The translations under genes were made by a program, and so were the position numbers. The notes under the pieces were generated by a model that was not told where the DNA came from, did no database searches, and worked only from the letters and a program-made list of their open reading frames with translations. From NCBI GenBank assembly GCA_026706445.1, contig JAPOYT010000214.1, positions 1 through 54,391 on the forward strand: a DNA stretch of 54,391 nt, read 5' to 3'. This document shows, piece by piece, positions 32,468-40,841 of this stretch (position 1 is the stretch's first letter; the number at the start of each line of letters is the position of its first letter). Origin of the DNA: Chloroflexota bacterium. Its GTDB lineage: Bacteria; Chloroflexota; Anaerolineae; Aggregatilineales; Phototrophicaceae.

Positions 32468-33553
32468 ATGAGAACGATTACGCTCAAAGACGTGAGCAAG
32501 ACCTTCTTCGACAAGAGCCGAAAATTGACGCCAGTCTTGGCGATTAAGGACTTTAACCTGCGCGTCGAAGATGGCGAGGCGGTCGTTCTCCTGGGTCCGA
32601 GCGGCTGCGGCAAGACCACGCTCCTGCGCCTGATCGCGGGGCTCGAACAGCCCGACAGCGGAGAGATATTCTACAACGATTTGCCGCTGGACGAGATACC
32701 GATTGAAAAGCGCGGCATTGGCATGGTCTTTCAGAATTATGTTTTGATCCCGCACTGGGAAAGCCGCAAAACCGTCGGTTTCTTTCTGCGCCTGCGTGAT
32801 CGTGAGGAAGAAGTGCCGGCGCACGTCAATACCGTCGCCAAGATTACCGGCGTTGATATAGAAAACTTGATGGGGCGCTTCCCGCGCCATCTTTCCGGCG
32901 GCGAAAAGCAGCGGGTTTCCATCGCGCGCGCTTTTGCCCGCGATCTGGAGCTGCTTCTCTTCGATGAGCCTTTCGCCAACCTGGATGCCAAGTTTCGGGC
33001 GCAGGCCCGCGTCGAATTGAAACGGCTCATCCAGGAATTCAAAGTCACATTGCTCTATGTGACCCACGATCAGGTGGAGGCGATGAGCGTCGCCGATCGC
33101 ATCGTCGTAATAAATGCGGGCCGTATCGTTCAGTCAGGTCCCTACCACAAGCTGCACGATGATCCAGACAGCCTGTTTGTCGCCGAATTTCTGGGCACGC
33201 CCACAATCAATGCCTTTTGGGGGCGGGTAAGCGATGGCGAGTGGGACGGCAGCTATTTGGGCCGCGCCGCCTTGCCGCAAACGCGCCCCAATGGCAGCGA
33301 AGTAATCGTCGGCATCCGCCCCGAACATATCGCGGTCTGTGGCGCAGGGCATGGCATTCCCGCGACAATTGATCGCGTCATCCCGTTTTACGCCGAGAAG
33401 TACAGCTTGCTAGAAGTTTGGCTGCGCAAGCGCCGCTGGCGAATCCAGATTCCCTTGGGCGAGCGTTTCCAGCCAGGCGAAACCGTTCATTGCCAACTGG
33501 ATTGGTCACGCGCGCTATTCTTCGACGCTCTATCGGGCGATCGAATCCGCTAG
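32468..33553 (+). CDS. ABC transporter ATP-binding protein, MalK/UgpC-like
   Basis: A 361-residue ATPase. Walker A GPSGCGKTT, Q-loop in VFQNYVLIPHWESRKTV, signature LSGGEKQRVSIARAF, Walker B LLLFDEPFANLD, and the H-loop in YVTHDQVEAMS. The last 110 residues form a TOBE-like regulatory domain with VIVGIRPEHIAV, as in sugar importers. There is no binding protein or permease nearby, so it may energise several importers or one encoded elsewhere. ATG 32468 was chosen; a TTG at 32450 is the alternative. It meets the ComEA gene head-on, both stopping in CTAG. Confidence 0.88.
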   Translation: MRTITLKDVSKTFFDKSRKLTPVLAIKDFNLRVEDGEAVVLLGPSGCGKTTLLRLIAGLEQPDSGEIFYNDLPLDEIPIEKRGIGMVFQNYVLIPHWESRKTVGFFLRLRDREEEVPAHVNTVAKITGVDIENLMGRFPRHLSGGEKQRVSIARAFARDLELLLFDEPFANLDAKFRAQARVELKRLIQEFKVTLLYVTHDQVEAMSVADRIVVINAGRIVQSGPYHKLHDDPDSLFVAEFLGTPTINAFWGRVSDGEWDGSYLGRAALPQTRPNGSEVIVGIRPEHIAVCGAGHGIPATIDRVIPFYAEKYSLLEVWLRKRRWRIQIPLGERFQPGETVHCQLDWSRALFFDALSGDRIR

Positions 33554-34131
33554 TCAAACGCAATCAGGTCTTCGAGCGCTTCCAGGGTCGAAGGACCAAT
33601 CCCCGATACCTGATCCAAATCAGCCAGCGTGGAGAAGGGACCCACTTGCTCTCGGTACTCGATTATGCGCTGAGCCATTGCCGGTCCCACGCGCGGCAGG
33701 GTTTCCAGTTCCTCTTGCGAAGCGGAATTGACTCGGACAAGTTTCCCGCCTGATGGCGTCGGCAATGCGCCGTCTATGATGTCCGTCCCGATGGCGGGAA
33801 CGTGGACCTGGTCGCCGTCTCGCAGCATCCCCGCCAAATTGACAAGCTCTTTGTTCGCCAGGTCCGTGAAGCCGCCGGCTGCCGCCACCGCATCGGAGAC
33901 ACGGCTGCCGTATGGCAAGAAATGCTGTGTGCCTCTCTGCGATACTTCGCCACTGACGTAAACCAAGATCGGACGCGGCGTCGGCGACGGCTTGGGCGTT
34001 GCCGTTGGCGGAGGAGGCTTGATGGTGATGACTATCGGCTCTGGACGCGAAAGCAGTAGCAGCGCGCCGCTGAGCGAGATGAGAATGATGAGAACCAGAA
34101 AAACGATCAATGACCCGCGCGCCGAAGACAA
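33550..34131 (-). CDS. ComEA-like DNA-binding membrane protein
   Basis: A 193-residue protein with one N-terminal helix (SLIVFLVLIILISLSGALLL), a Pro/Thr linker, an SLBB domain (about 55-115, VYVSGEVSQRGTQHFLPYGS) and a C-terminal helix-hairpin-helix pair (VNSASQEELETLPRVGPAMA and DLDQVSGIGPSTLEAL). This is the order seen in ComEA, the surface DNA receptor for natural transformation; HhH proteins of other use are also possible. The TTG start is uncertain. No comEC is adjacent. The stop overlaps the ABC gene stop. Confidence 0.85.
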   Translation of the reverse strand: MSSARGSLIVFLVLIILISLSGALLLLSRPEPIVITIKPPPPTATPKPSPTPRPILVYVSGEVSQRGTQHFLPYGSRVSDAVAAAGGFTDLANKELVNLAGMLRDGDQVHVPAIGTDIIDGALPTPSGGKLVRVNSASQEELETLPRVGPAMAQRIIEYREQVGPFSTLADLDQVSGIGPSTLEALEDLIAFD

Positions 34132-34170
34132 ACCGACATAATTCCGACTATTGAGACAGATTAGCCAGAA

Positions 34171-34199
34171 ATTGTATCATCTTTGCGGTGATATGTTAG
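34171..34199 (-). promoter_or_regulatory. Candidate comEA promoter
   Basis: Minus strand CTAACA (34194-34199, at the end of the preceding gene), 17 bp, TACAAT (34171-34176) with TGA before the -10. Confidence 0.35.
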
Positions 34200-34753
34200 G
34201 TTTGATTTTCCACCCAGACGGGCAAGTGACCCAAGGCGACAATGTCGTGCCATTGCGCGCGATCGCCTTCGGTGAAGATCGCCGCTTCGGCAACGACATT
34301 TGCGCCCGCTTTATCCATGATTAGACGCATGCCCTGCAGCGTGCTCCCAGTAGAAATCACATCGTCGACGATGACAATCCGCCGGCCCGCCACCAGCCTG
34401 CGGTCCTTCGCGTCGAGGAATAGCGTCTGTGGCTGTCCAGTAGTGATGCTCAACGTTTCGCTCTGCAGCGCATCACCCATATACGGTTTATGCGTTTTGC
34501 GCAATACAACGTATGGCAGCCGCATTTCCGAACTGAGGGCGTGCGCCAGCGGGATAGACTTGGCTTCGGCAGTGACCAGCACATCAATGTCGCGGTCCGC
34601 CAGCAACTGCGCCAGTTCTGCGCTTGCCGCGTTGACGAATTCGTAGTCGCCCAAGATGTTGAGGATGGCGATTTTGACGCCCGGCTTGATTTCCATCAGC
34701 GGCAATTCGCGCGCGACGCCGGCTACCACTACCGAATGAAATTCGTCGACCAT
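34196..34753 (-). CDS. Purine phosphoribosyltransferase, adenine/xanthine type
   Basis: A 185-residue type I phosphoribosyltransferase. The PRPP loop is RIVIVDDVISTGSTLQG (about 124-140) and LVTAEAKSIPLAHAL is the region before the flexible hood. It resembles adenine and xanthine phosphoribosyltransferases used in base salvage, but some relatives are regulators. I would not choose the base from sequence alone. ATG is well fixed by GGGAGGAATTCC. It has its own promoter at 34792-34819. Confidence 0.82.
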   Translation of the reverse strand: MVDEFHSVVVAGVARELPLMEIKPGVKIAILNILGDYEFVNAASAELAQLLADRDIDVLVTAEAKSIPLAHALSSEMRLPYVVLRKTHKPYMGDALQSETLSITTGQPQTLFLDAKDRRLVAGRRIVIVDDVISTGSTLQGMRLIMDKAGANVVAEAAIFTEGDRAQWHDIVALGHLPVWVENQT

Positions 34754-34791
34754 TGGAATTCCTCCCAGGTCATTGGACGCTCGCGCGCTCC

Positions 34792-34819
34792 ATTATAACC
34801 TGTCAAGTCGGCGCGCCAA
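34792..34819 (-). promoter_or_regulatory. Candidate promoter for the phosphoribosyltransferase gene
   Basis: Minus strand TTGGCG (34814-34819), 16 bp, TATAAT (34792-34797). The start codon is about 38 bases downstream of the -10. Confidence 0.45.
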
Positions 34820-34871
34820 ATCGTTACAAACCAATTTAGCTGGCAGCCACAGTTGCAGTTTGGGGCGCATT

Positions 34872-35573
34872 TTATATGGCGACCTCGTCCGCGATTCCAT
34901 TCGTTATCCGGCCGTCGACCAAGGTGAGCACACGATCCATCTGCGATGCCAGCGACTGATCGTGTGTGACCATGACCACGGTCGTCCCGTTTTCGTCGCG
35001 TATTGTCTTCAGCGCTGCCAAAACCGTCTCGCCGGAATGCGAATCCAGATTGCCCGTTGGCTCGTCAGCTAGCAGAATTGGCGGGTCATTCGCCAGCGCG
35101 CGCGCAATGGCGACCCGCTGTTGCTGGCCGCCGCTTAATTCGTTTGGTCGGTGATGAAAACGGCCGCCCAAGCCCAGCATGTCAAGCAGCTCCTTGGCGC
35201 GATTGAACGGCTTGTGCCGGCGCACCTGAGCAAACTCGATTGGCAGCGCCACGTTTTCCAGCGCGGTCAAAGTAGGAATGAGATTGAAGAACTGAAAGAC
35301 AAAGCCGATTTTCTGATTGCGAATGTCAGTGAGCTGCCCTTCATTCATAGTGGTAATGTCGATGCCGTCGATTTCGATTTTGCCGTCCGTAGGGCTGTCC
35401 AAGCCACCAATGATTCCAAGCAGCGTGCTCTTGCCACTGCCGGATGGACCGATTATGCCAACCATTTCATTTTCGTAAATCGCCAGATCGACACCGCGCA
35501 GCGCGTGTACGATATGGGCGCCAAGCTTAAGATTTCGTGTAACATGGCTCGCCCGAATGACCGTTTTCCGCAT
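34872..35573 (-). CDS. ABC transporter ATP-binding protein, LolD/MacB-like
   Basis: A 233-residue ATPase of the LolD/MacB/FtsE-like group. Walker [17 protein letters not shown], signature [15 protein letters not shown], Walker [18 protein letters not shown] and the H-loop in [10 protein letters not shown]; the short INRLR-type middle is typical. Such ATPases drive membrane proteins of the FtsX/MacB (DUF214) type, yet no permease is adjacent. ATG 35573 with AAAGGA; TTG at 35576 also possible. Confidence 0.88.
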   Translation of the reverse strand: MRKTVIRASHVTRNLKLGAHIVHALRGVDLAIYENEMVGIIGPSGSGKSTLLGIIGGLDSPTDGKIEIDGIDITTMNEGQLTDIRNQKIGFVFQFFNLIPTLTALENVALPIEFAQVRRHKPFNRAKELLDMLGLGGRFHHRPNELSGGQQQRVAIARALANDPPILLADEPTGNLDSHSGETVLAALKTIRDENGTTVVMVTHDQSLASQMDRVLTLVDGRITNGIADEVAI

Positions 35574-35683
35574 CAACTGTTTTCCTTTGCTTGAGCGTTC
35601 GAAAAAGCCGGCATAGATTATGCCCGGTCGCGCGTCTATCGGAAGCTTGGTAGGACGCTCATAGGCGTCGGTGCGCTTTCCGT

Positions 35684-37342
35684 CTAAACCTCGTTTACAA
35701 TGCTGAAGATCATCGGGCGGCGTTTGGTTTCGTTGTAAATCAACTTGCCCAGGCTCTCTTCGACCAGGGTCCTACGGTTGCCATTGAGGTTGCGGCTGCG
35801 ATTGACTGCATCGGTGATGTTATCTTTAATCTGATCGAGGAAGTCTTCCGCGTCTTTCAAGTAAACGAAGCCGCGCGACACAATGCGCGGTTCATCAACC
35901 AGCTTGCCGCTGCGCTGATCGACGTTAACGCTGACCAAGACGAAACCATCTTGCGCCAAGATTTCACGATCGCGAATCACCGCCCGCCCGACATCGCCTA
36001 CGCCGCTGCCATCGACGAAGACGTAACCGCCCGGCTGACGTTCGCCAACGCTAATCCCGCGTGAACCCAGCTCGACCGTAGCGCCGTTCTCGACCATGAC
36101 AACATTCTCGGCTGGCACGCCATTGTCCGCCGCCAGCTTGGCGTGCAAGTGCAAGTGCCTGATTTCTCCGTGGACCGGCATTAAGTACTTGGGCTGCGTC
36201 AGATTGAGCATCAATCGCATCTCTTCCTGGCAGGCGTGCCCGGAAACATGCACCGCCTCGATCGGATCGTAGACCACATCAGCGCCGCGCTCAATCAGCC
36301 GATTAATCGTACGGTATACCATCTCTTCGTTTCCTGGTATCGGATGCGAAGACAAAATAATCGTATCGTCCTTGCGCACATCTAACTGACGATGCCGTCC
36401 AGCTGCCAGCTTGCCCAATACCGCCGACGGCTCCCCTTGCGACCCGGTCACCATGAAAACGACCTTGTGCGGCGGCAGCGCCTGCGCCTGCCCGATGCTG
36501 ACCAACATGTCGTCGTCAACATCGAGGTAACCTAGCTTGCGCGCGATCTTGGCATACTCGGACATGGTGTAGCCTGTTATGCAGACCTTGCGTTTGTGGT
36601 TGCGCGCCGCGTTGACCACCTGCTGGACGCGCGACACCAGCGAGGCGAAGGTAGCCACCATGATCCGCCCTTTAGCCGCGCGAAAGACCTTGTCCAAGGC
36701 GCCATCAATGACCGCCTCCGACTGCGTCCAGCCGGCGCGGTCGGCGTTCGTGCTATCCGCCATCAAGAGCACGACGCCGCGCTGCGCGAAACCGGCCAGT
36801 TTGGCGTAATCGGTCTTGCGCCCATGTACCGGCGTATTGTCGAATTTGTAGTCGCCAGTGTGCACGATCATGCCGTATGGCGTCTCAATGCCATAGCCGA
36901 CGCAATTGGGGATGCTATGGCAAACGTGAAAGCTCTCCAGCTTGAAGGGACCGATTTTGATTGTGTCGCCGGCGTCAAAGGTATGAATCTCGGTTGACTT
37001 TAGCAGCCGCGCGTTCTTCAGTTTGACTTGCAGCAGGCCCGCAGTCAGCGGTGTTGCGTACAGCGGTATGCCGGGAAACGATTTGATGACGTGCTGCACG
37101 GCGCCGATATGGTCTTCGTGTCCATGAGTGAATGCGACCCCGTGCAGCCGAATATCGTCACGCTCTTCCAGCCAGCGATAATCGGGAATGATGTAGTCGA
37201 CGCCGTGCATATCGTTGGCCGGGAACATGATGCCGCAATCAATCAGGAAGCCTTCTCCGTTCCTTTCGAACAGGGTCATGTTCTTGCCGATTTCGCCTAA
37301 GCCGCCTATCGGCGTGATCTTGAATTTGGGTTTTCTTGCCAT
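35684..37342 (-). CDS. rnj: Ribonuclease J
   Basis: A 552-residue metallo-beta-lactamase/beta-CASP nuclease that acts as endo- and 5'-exonuclease in mRNA turnover. The zinc site HGHEDH is at residues 73-78, followed by beta-CASP motifs DSTNADRAGW, ATFASLVSRVQQVV and SGHACQEEMRLMLNL. The C-terminal region includes the dimer domain. ATG 37342 with GGAG upstream; promoter near 37534. Confidence 0.96.
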   Translation of the reverse strand: MARKPKFKITPIGGLGEIGKNMTLFERNGEGFLIDCGIMFPANDMHGVDYIIPDYRWLEERDDIRLHGVAFTHGHEDHIGAVQHVIKSFPGIPLYATPLTAGLLQVKLKNARLLKSTEIHTFDAGDTIKIGPFKLESFHVCHSIPNCVGYGIETPYGMIVHTGDYKFDNTPVHGRKTDYAKLAGFAQRGVVLLMADSTNADRAGWTQSEAVIDGALDKVFRAAKGRIMVATFASLVSRVQQVVNAARNHKRKVCITGYTMSEYAKIARKLGYLDVDDDMLVSIGQAQALPPHKVVFMVTGSQGEPSAVLGKLAAGRHRQLDVRKDDTIILSSHPIPGNEEMVYRTINRLIERGADVVYDPIEAVHVSGHACQEEMRLMLNLTQPKYLMPVHGEIRHLHLHAKLAADNGVPAENVVMVENGATVELGSRGISVGERQPGGYVFVDGSGVGDVGRAVIRDREILAQDGFVLVSVNVDQRSGKLVDEPRIVSRGFVYLKDAEDFLDQIKDNITDAVNRSRNLNGNRRTLVEESLGKLIYNETKRRPMIFSIVNEV

Positions 37343-37533
37343 TTGCTGTGAACTCCAATGGATAAAGGCCTGTCAGCGATTCCCGCGACAGGTTGCGGAA
37401 ACTTGAATGGTGTATTGTGGGGTTTTGCGGATGAACCAACTCCGAACTTGAACAATGTGAACTGAATCAATCGCGCCTTGACCCAGCGCGTTATGTGCTC
37501 ATAGCCACATGCTTGCAATTCACCGACGCTTGC

Positions 37534-37539
37534 AGTATA
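37534..37539 (-). promoter_or_regulatory. -10 element before rnj
   Basis: Minus-strand TATACT about 190 bases before the rnj start; no clear -35. The gap between rnj and wecE (37343-37558) shows nothing else. Confidence 0.3.
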
Positions 37540-37558
37540 GCACAGGTGACGCTCGAAA

Positions 37559-38704
37559 CTATTGCCATTCTGTAAAGGACAACAATGCCGCAATCACTTC
37601 ATCCTGATCAGCTTGCGATAGCGCGTAATAGAACGGCAGCCGCAAGAGCCTGTCCGCTAGATCTTCCGTGATTGGGCAGTCGCCAGGTTTGCCGCCAAAG
37701 CCTTGCCCCATCGTCGACAAATGCAAGGGCTGAGAATGAAATACGCTGAGAATCCGCTGGCTTTTGAGATGTTCAATCAGCGCGCTTCGAACTTTCGCTG
37801 ACGGCAGTAACAGGTAGAACAAGTGATATGACTGTTCCACGTGGTCTGGCACGGTGGGCGATTGTACTTGGTTAATGGCGGCCCAGTCGCGTAGCCGCAT
37901 ATCATAGCGATGCCAAATCTCCCGCCGGCGCGCCTGAATTTCCGCTGCGCATTCAAACTGAGCCAGCAGAAAAGCCGCAAGCATATCCGAGGGCAAGTAA
38001 CTGGACCCAAGTTCCACCCAGGTGTATTTGTCGACTTGACCGCGGAAGAATCGGCTGCGGTCCGTGCCCTTTTCACGGATGATTTCGGCGCGTTCAACCA
38101 AGCTGATGTCATTGATAAGCAGGGCGCCGCCCTCGCCGCAAGTGAAGTTCTTGGTCTCATGAAAACTCAGTGTGGCGAGTTCGCCAAATGTGCCAAGATA
38201 GCGCCCCTTGTAGCGTGAAAAGAGACCATGCGCATTGTCCTCAACGACAGCGATGTTGCGCTCCCGAGCCAGAGACATGATTTCATCCATATTGCAAGCC
38301 ACACCCGCGTAGTGAACCAAGACAATCGCTCGAGTTCTGTCGGTTATCAATTCCGGCAGTTGGCGCTCGTCGAGGTTAAGCGTGTCTGGGCGGATATCGG
38401 CGAACACAGGCTTGGCGCCGCGAAGAACAAAGGCGTTGACGCTAGAGACAAAGGTGAAAGAAGGAACGATAACTTCGTCGCCCGGCTGAATGTCCAGCAG
38501 CAAGGCGGCCATTTCCAGCGCATGCGTACACGATGTGGTAAGCAGCGCTTTGCCCACCCCAAGCGTGTCTTGCAGAAAAGCGTGGCATCTCTTAGTGAAG
38601 TCGCCATCACCGGATATGTGCTGAGTGGCAAGACTTTCGCTTACGTATTCTATTTCATGACCGATGCGGGTCGGCTTATTGAATGGAATGCGGTATCGGC
38701 TCAT
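37559..38704 (-). CDS. wecE: dTDP-4-amino-4,6-dideoxygalactose transaminase
   Basis: A 381-residue PLP aminotransferase of the DegT/DnrJ/EryC1 group, clearly RffA/WecE-like: LLTTSCTHALEMAALLLDIQ, VPSFTFVSSVNAFVLRGAKP, and the catalytic Lys185 in SFHETKNFTCGEGGALLIN; EIIREKGTDRSRFFRGQVDK is diagnostic. WecE converts dTDP-4-keto-6-deoxyglucose, the RmlB product, to dTDP-4-amino-4,6-dideoxygalactose. I chose ATG 38704, nine bases after CGGAG, over the longer TTG start. It is the third gene of the GT2, acyltransferase and wecE run. Confidence 0.93.
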   Translation of the reverse strand: MSRYRIPFNKPTRIGHEIEYVSESLATQHISGDGDFTKRCHAFLQDTLGVGKALLTTSCTHALEMAALLLDIQPGDEVIVPSFTFVSSVNAFVLRGAKPVFADIRPDTLNLDERQLPELITDRTRAIVLVHYAGVACNMDEIMSLARERNIAVVEDNAHGLFSRYKGRYLGTFGELATLSFHETKNFTCGEGGALLINDISLVERAEIIREKGTDRSRFFRGQVDKYTWVELGSSYLPSDMLAAFLLAQFECAAEIQARRREIWHRYDMRLRDWAAINQVQSPTVPDHVEQSYHLFYLLLPSAKVRSALIEHLKSQRILSVFHSQPLHLSTMGQGFGGKPGDCPITEDLADRLLRLPFYYALSQADQDEVIAALLSFTEWQ

Positions 38705-38749
38705 CGTCCATTGCTCCGTTGACAAAGCAGTTTTCAGCGTTCAGCCAGT

Positions 38750-39481
38750 CTATTGAAACCACCTGTGAAACCACAGTTCGACCGATCGCGTAACCATGCC
38801 ACAGCGCTGGTAGAGCCGCTGCGCCGACAGATTTCTCCCTTGCGTAACAACATGTAGATCATCTATTCCCCGCTCGGACAACCAGTCCGCTGCGTAGCCA
38901 AGCATACCGCCGGCGCAACCAAAGCCCCGCGCGGAATCGGCCACGCCAACCAAACCGATGTTGGCATCGCCTGGCTCTCGCAGATGCCATGTCACAAATC
39001 CGACCGCTCGTCCCGCCACTTCAGCGACTACAACAGCATCAGCGTACTCTGTTGTCAGGCTCTTTTCCAACCAAATTTGGTACATGCGAGCGGCTTTGGC
39101 GCTTCCAAATCGGCGATCTACAAAAAAGCGAGATTGCGTAAAGCTGTCGCCCGCAATCGGCAGCAGCGCCGCAAGGTCGCCTTCTTTTCCGATCCGATAG
39201 CTGACTTCGTCCGATTGCGAAATCGGCGGAAAATCACTGACGCGCCCGGCGAATGTAAGACGAATATCTACAAAGTCGAAGCCGCCAGACAGCAGGTTCT
39301 CGATGGTGGACTGGTCCGCAGCGTCCGCGAGGAAATACAGGCATTCGATGCCTTGATCGAGGCAGGCCGCCTCCAAGGCGCGATAAGCGTCAATATCAAG
39401 ACGACGCGATCTGGCTCGGGCAATTCGAAAGCCGAAATGACGCGAATCCCAAGGAAGGCACTCCATCAGGGCGCTGGTCAT
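38750..39481 (-). CDS. GNAT acyltransferase, WecD/RffC-like
   Basis: A 243-residue GNAT protein. The N-terminal LPWDSRHFGFRIAR block and its order are typical of WecD (dTDP-fucosamine acetyltransferase), and motif A appears as LVGVADSARGFGCAGGMLGY near residue 175. Placed directly before wecE, it is the likely enzyme to acylate the 4-amino group made by WecE. The acyl donor is probably acetyl-CoA but is not proven. ATG 39481 overlaps the GT2 stop (ATGA), so translation is coupled. Confidence 0.8.
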   Translation of the reverse strand: MTSALMECLPWDSRHFGFRIARARSRRLDIDAYRALEAACLDQGIECLYFLADAADQSTIENLLSGGFDFVDIRLTFAGRVSDFPPISQSDEVSYRIGKEGDLAALLPIAGDSFTQSRFFVDRRFGSAKAARMYQIWLEKSLTTEYADAVVVAEVAGRAVGFVTWHLREPGDANIGLVGVADSARGFGCAGGMLGYAADWLSERGIDDLHVVTQGRNLSAQRLYQRCGMVTRSVELWFHRWFQ

Positions 39482-40422
39482 GCTGCTACTTCATCAGCTT
39501 CATCGGTTCGCTGTCGCACTACGTATACGGGGCGGTCCATAATCCTCAAGTGCATTCGCGCGATGTACTCGCCAATTATGCCCAGAGCGAAAAGCTGGGC
39601 GCCAGCAAAGATCGCGATCAGTGAAGCGGTAAAAGTGAATCCGGGCACTTCAAACTGAAAGGCAAATAACTGACTCAATATAATATATACTAGGATCACA
39701 GTGCCAAAGGCAGTCAAAAACAAGCCAAGCAGGTTGGCGAAACGCAGGGGCAATGTGCTAAAGCCGGTGAGCATGTTAAAAGCGTGCGTGACTAACTTGC
39801 CAACAGTATACGTTGAATTGCCGATTGTTCTCGGTCGGTGGTCAATTGGGATTGCAACAAATCTTGTCGTTCCCCAGGTCAGCAAGACATCAATATTGAC
39901 AAGCGGTCCGCGATAATCGGAAAACGATTCGCGCAGCCCGGTGCGAAAAGCCCGAAACGCGCTGACACGGCGCGCGGTATCAGCGCCCATGGCGCCCTGC
40001 AATACGAGCTTCGTCGCTGCCGAAGCGATATTCCGCAGGATACTGTGCTGTTCATTAGTCGGCGAGCCATACACTGCGTCGTAGCCTTCAGCCAGTTTAT
40101 CCAGCAAGTCTTTGATGCGCGCGCTCGGATGCTGCAAATCATCGTCCATCGTTACGATGCATTCGTATCTGGCGGCGCGGATGCCACAAAGCAGGGCATT
40201 GTGCTGGCCATAATTTCTCATCAGCTTGTATCCGCGAACAAACCGGTGATCGGCAGACAGTTGTTCAATCACTGCCCAACTGTTGTCGCCGCCGTCGTCT
40301 TCAACCAGAATTACTTCAAACTGGTCCGCGAGTTTTGGCAGCTCCTGCGCTAGCTCCTCGACAAGCAATCCAACGCTGTTTTCGCTGCGGTAAACGGGAA
40401 CGACGACGGAGATCGATAGCAT
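39478..40422 (-). CDS. Family 2 glycosyltransferase, ArnC/polyprenyl-phosphate type
   Basis: A 314-residue GT2 with two C-terminal membrane helices (about 225-280), as in ArnC and GtrB, which transfer a sugar to undecaprenyl phosphate. Seen: LSISVVVPVYRSENSVGLLV, VILVEDDGGDNSW, the metal site VTMDDDLQHPS, and ITIGEY-like end IIGEYIARMHLRI. Next to wecE and the acyltransferase, its likely job is to move that amino sugar, or a partner, to the lipid carrier. I prefer ATG 40422, joined to the small ORF by TGATG; GTG 40431 is the alternative. Confidence 0.87.
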   Translation of the reverse strand: MLSISVVVPVYRSENSVGLLVEELAQELPKLADQFEVILVEDDGGDNSWAVIEQLSADHRFVRGYKLMRNYGQHNALLCGIRAARYECIVTMDDDLQHPSARIKDLLDKLAEGYDAVYGSPTNEQHSILRNIASAATKLVLQGAMGADTARRVSAFRAFRTGLRESFSDYRGPLVNIDVLLTWGTTRFVAIPIDHRPRTIGNSTYTVGKLVTHAFNMLTGFSTLPLRFANLLGLFLTAFGTVILVYIILSQLFAFQFEVPGFTFTASLIAIFAGAQLFALGIIGEYIARMHLRIMDRPVYVVRQRTDEADEVAA

Positions 40423-40649
40423 CAGCGGCACGCCCGCTCAATTGTCAAGGTCGACGCCAGCCGCGAAGGATTGCGCGCGCCAAGATGAGCCGGTCGCGCG
40501 GGCTCAGTCTGCCGCTGAAAGCCTATCGAGAAAAGCGAACGCGAAACCGAATCAGGAATGATAAATCCAGCAAGAAGAAGCATGGACGGCGCTTTCAATT
40601 GATTCCTGTTGAAAGAACATTCGCGCGACGCTACGATAGGCATCGTCAT
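40422..40649 (-). CDS. Possible 75-residue ORF leading the amino-sugar operon
   Basis: On the minus strand ATG 40649 lies six bases after AAAGGA, itself about 10 bases from the start expected for the promoter at 40676-40704. The frame begins MTMPIVASRECSFNRNQLK, has a moderately hydrophobic segment (SMLLLAGFIIPDSV) and a basic, Arg-rich end. Its TGA overlaps the GT2 ATG. No family recognised. Promoter, ribosome site and overlap all fit a real first gene, but the composition is not decisive. Confidence 0.4.
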   Translation of the reverse strand: MTMPIVASRECSFNRNQLKAPSMLLLAGFIIPDSVSRSLFSIGFQRQTEPARPAHLGARNPSRLASTLTIERACR

Positions 40650-40675
40650 GGATGTTCCTTTCGTCATATCATCTG

Positions 40676-40704
40676 ATTATGCTTGGTAGAAGCGGAATGC
40701 GCAA
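40676..40704 (-). promoter_or_regulatory. Promoter of the amino-sugar operon
   Basis: Minus strand TTGCGC (40699-40704), 17 bp, CATAAT (40676-40681). The transcript reads the small ORF, GT2, acyltransferase and wecE. Between here and the icd promoter there is nothing further. Confidence 0.5.
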
Positions 40705-40785
40705 AGGCTGATAAAGCAGCGTTGCGCAAACAGTAGAGTTTTCCGCTACACCGGTCAGAGAAGCGGTTTATCCAAGAAGCTTATG

Positions 40786-40794
40786 TGCTATAAT
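40786..40794 (+). promoter_or_regulatory. icd promoter, extended -10
   Basis: TGC followed by TATAAT (40789-40794), an extended -10. The -35 is weak (GTTTAT). The start codon is 48 bases on, with AAGGGAGG between. Confidence 0.5.
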
Positions 40795-40841
40795 CCCGCC
40801 GATTAACCGAATGAGCCAATGAAAAGGGAGGCCCGCACGGA

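Noticed and set aside
32468..33553. Could this ATPase be the missing ModC?
   Set aside because: Its sequence follows the MalK/UgpC sugar-importer pattern and it lies 11 kb from modAB; nothing beyond being an orphan ATPase supports it.
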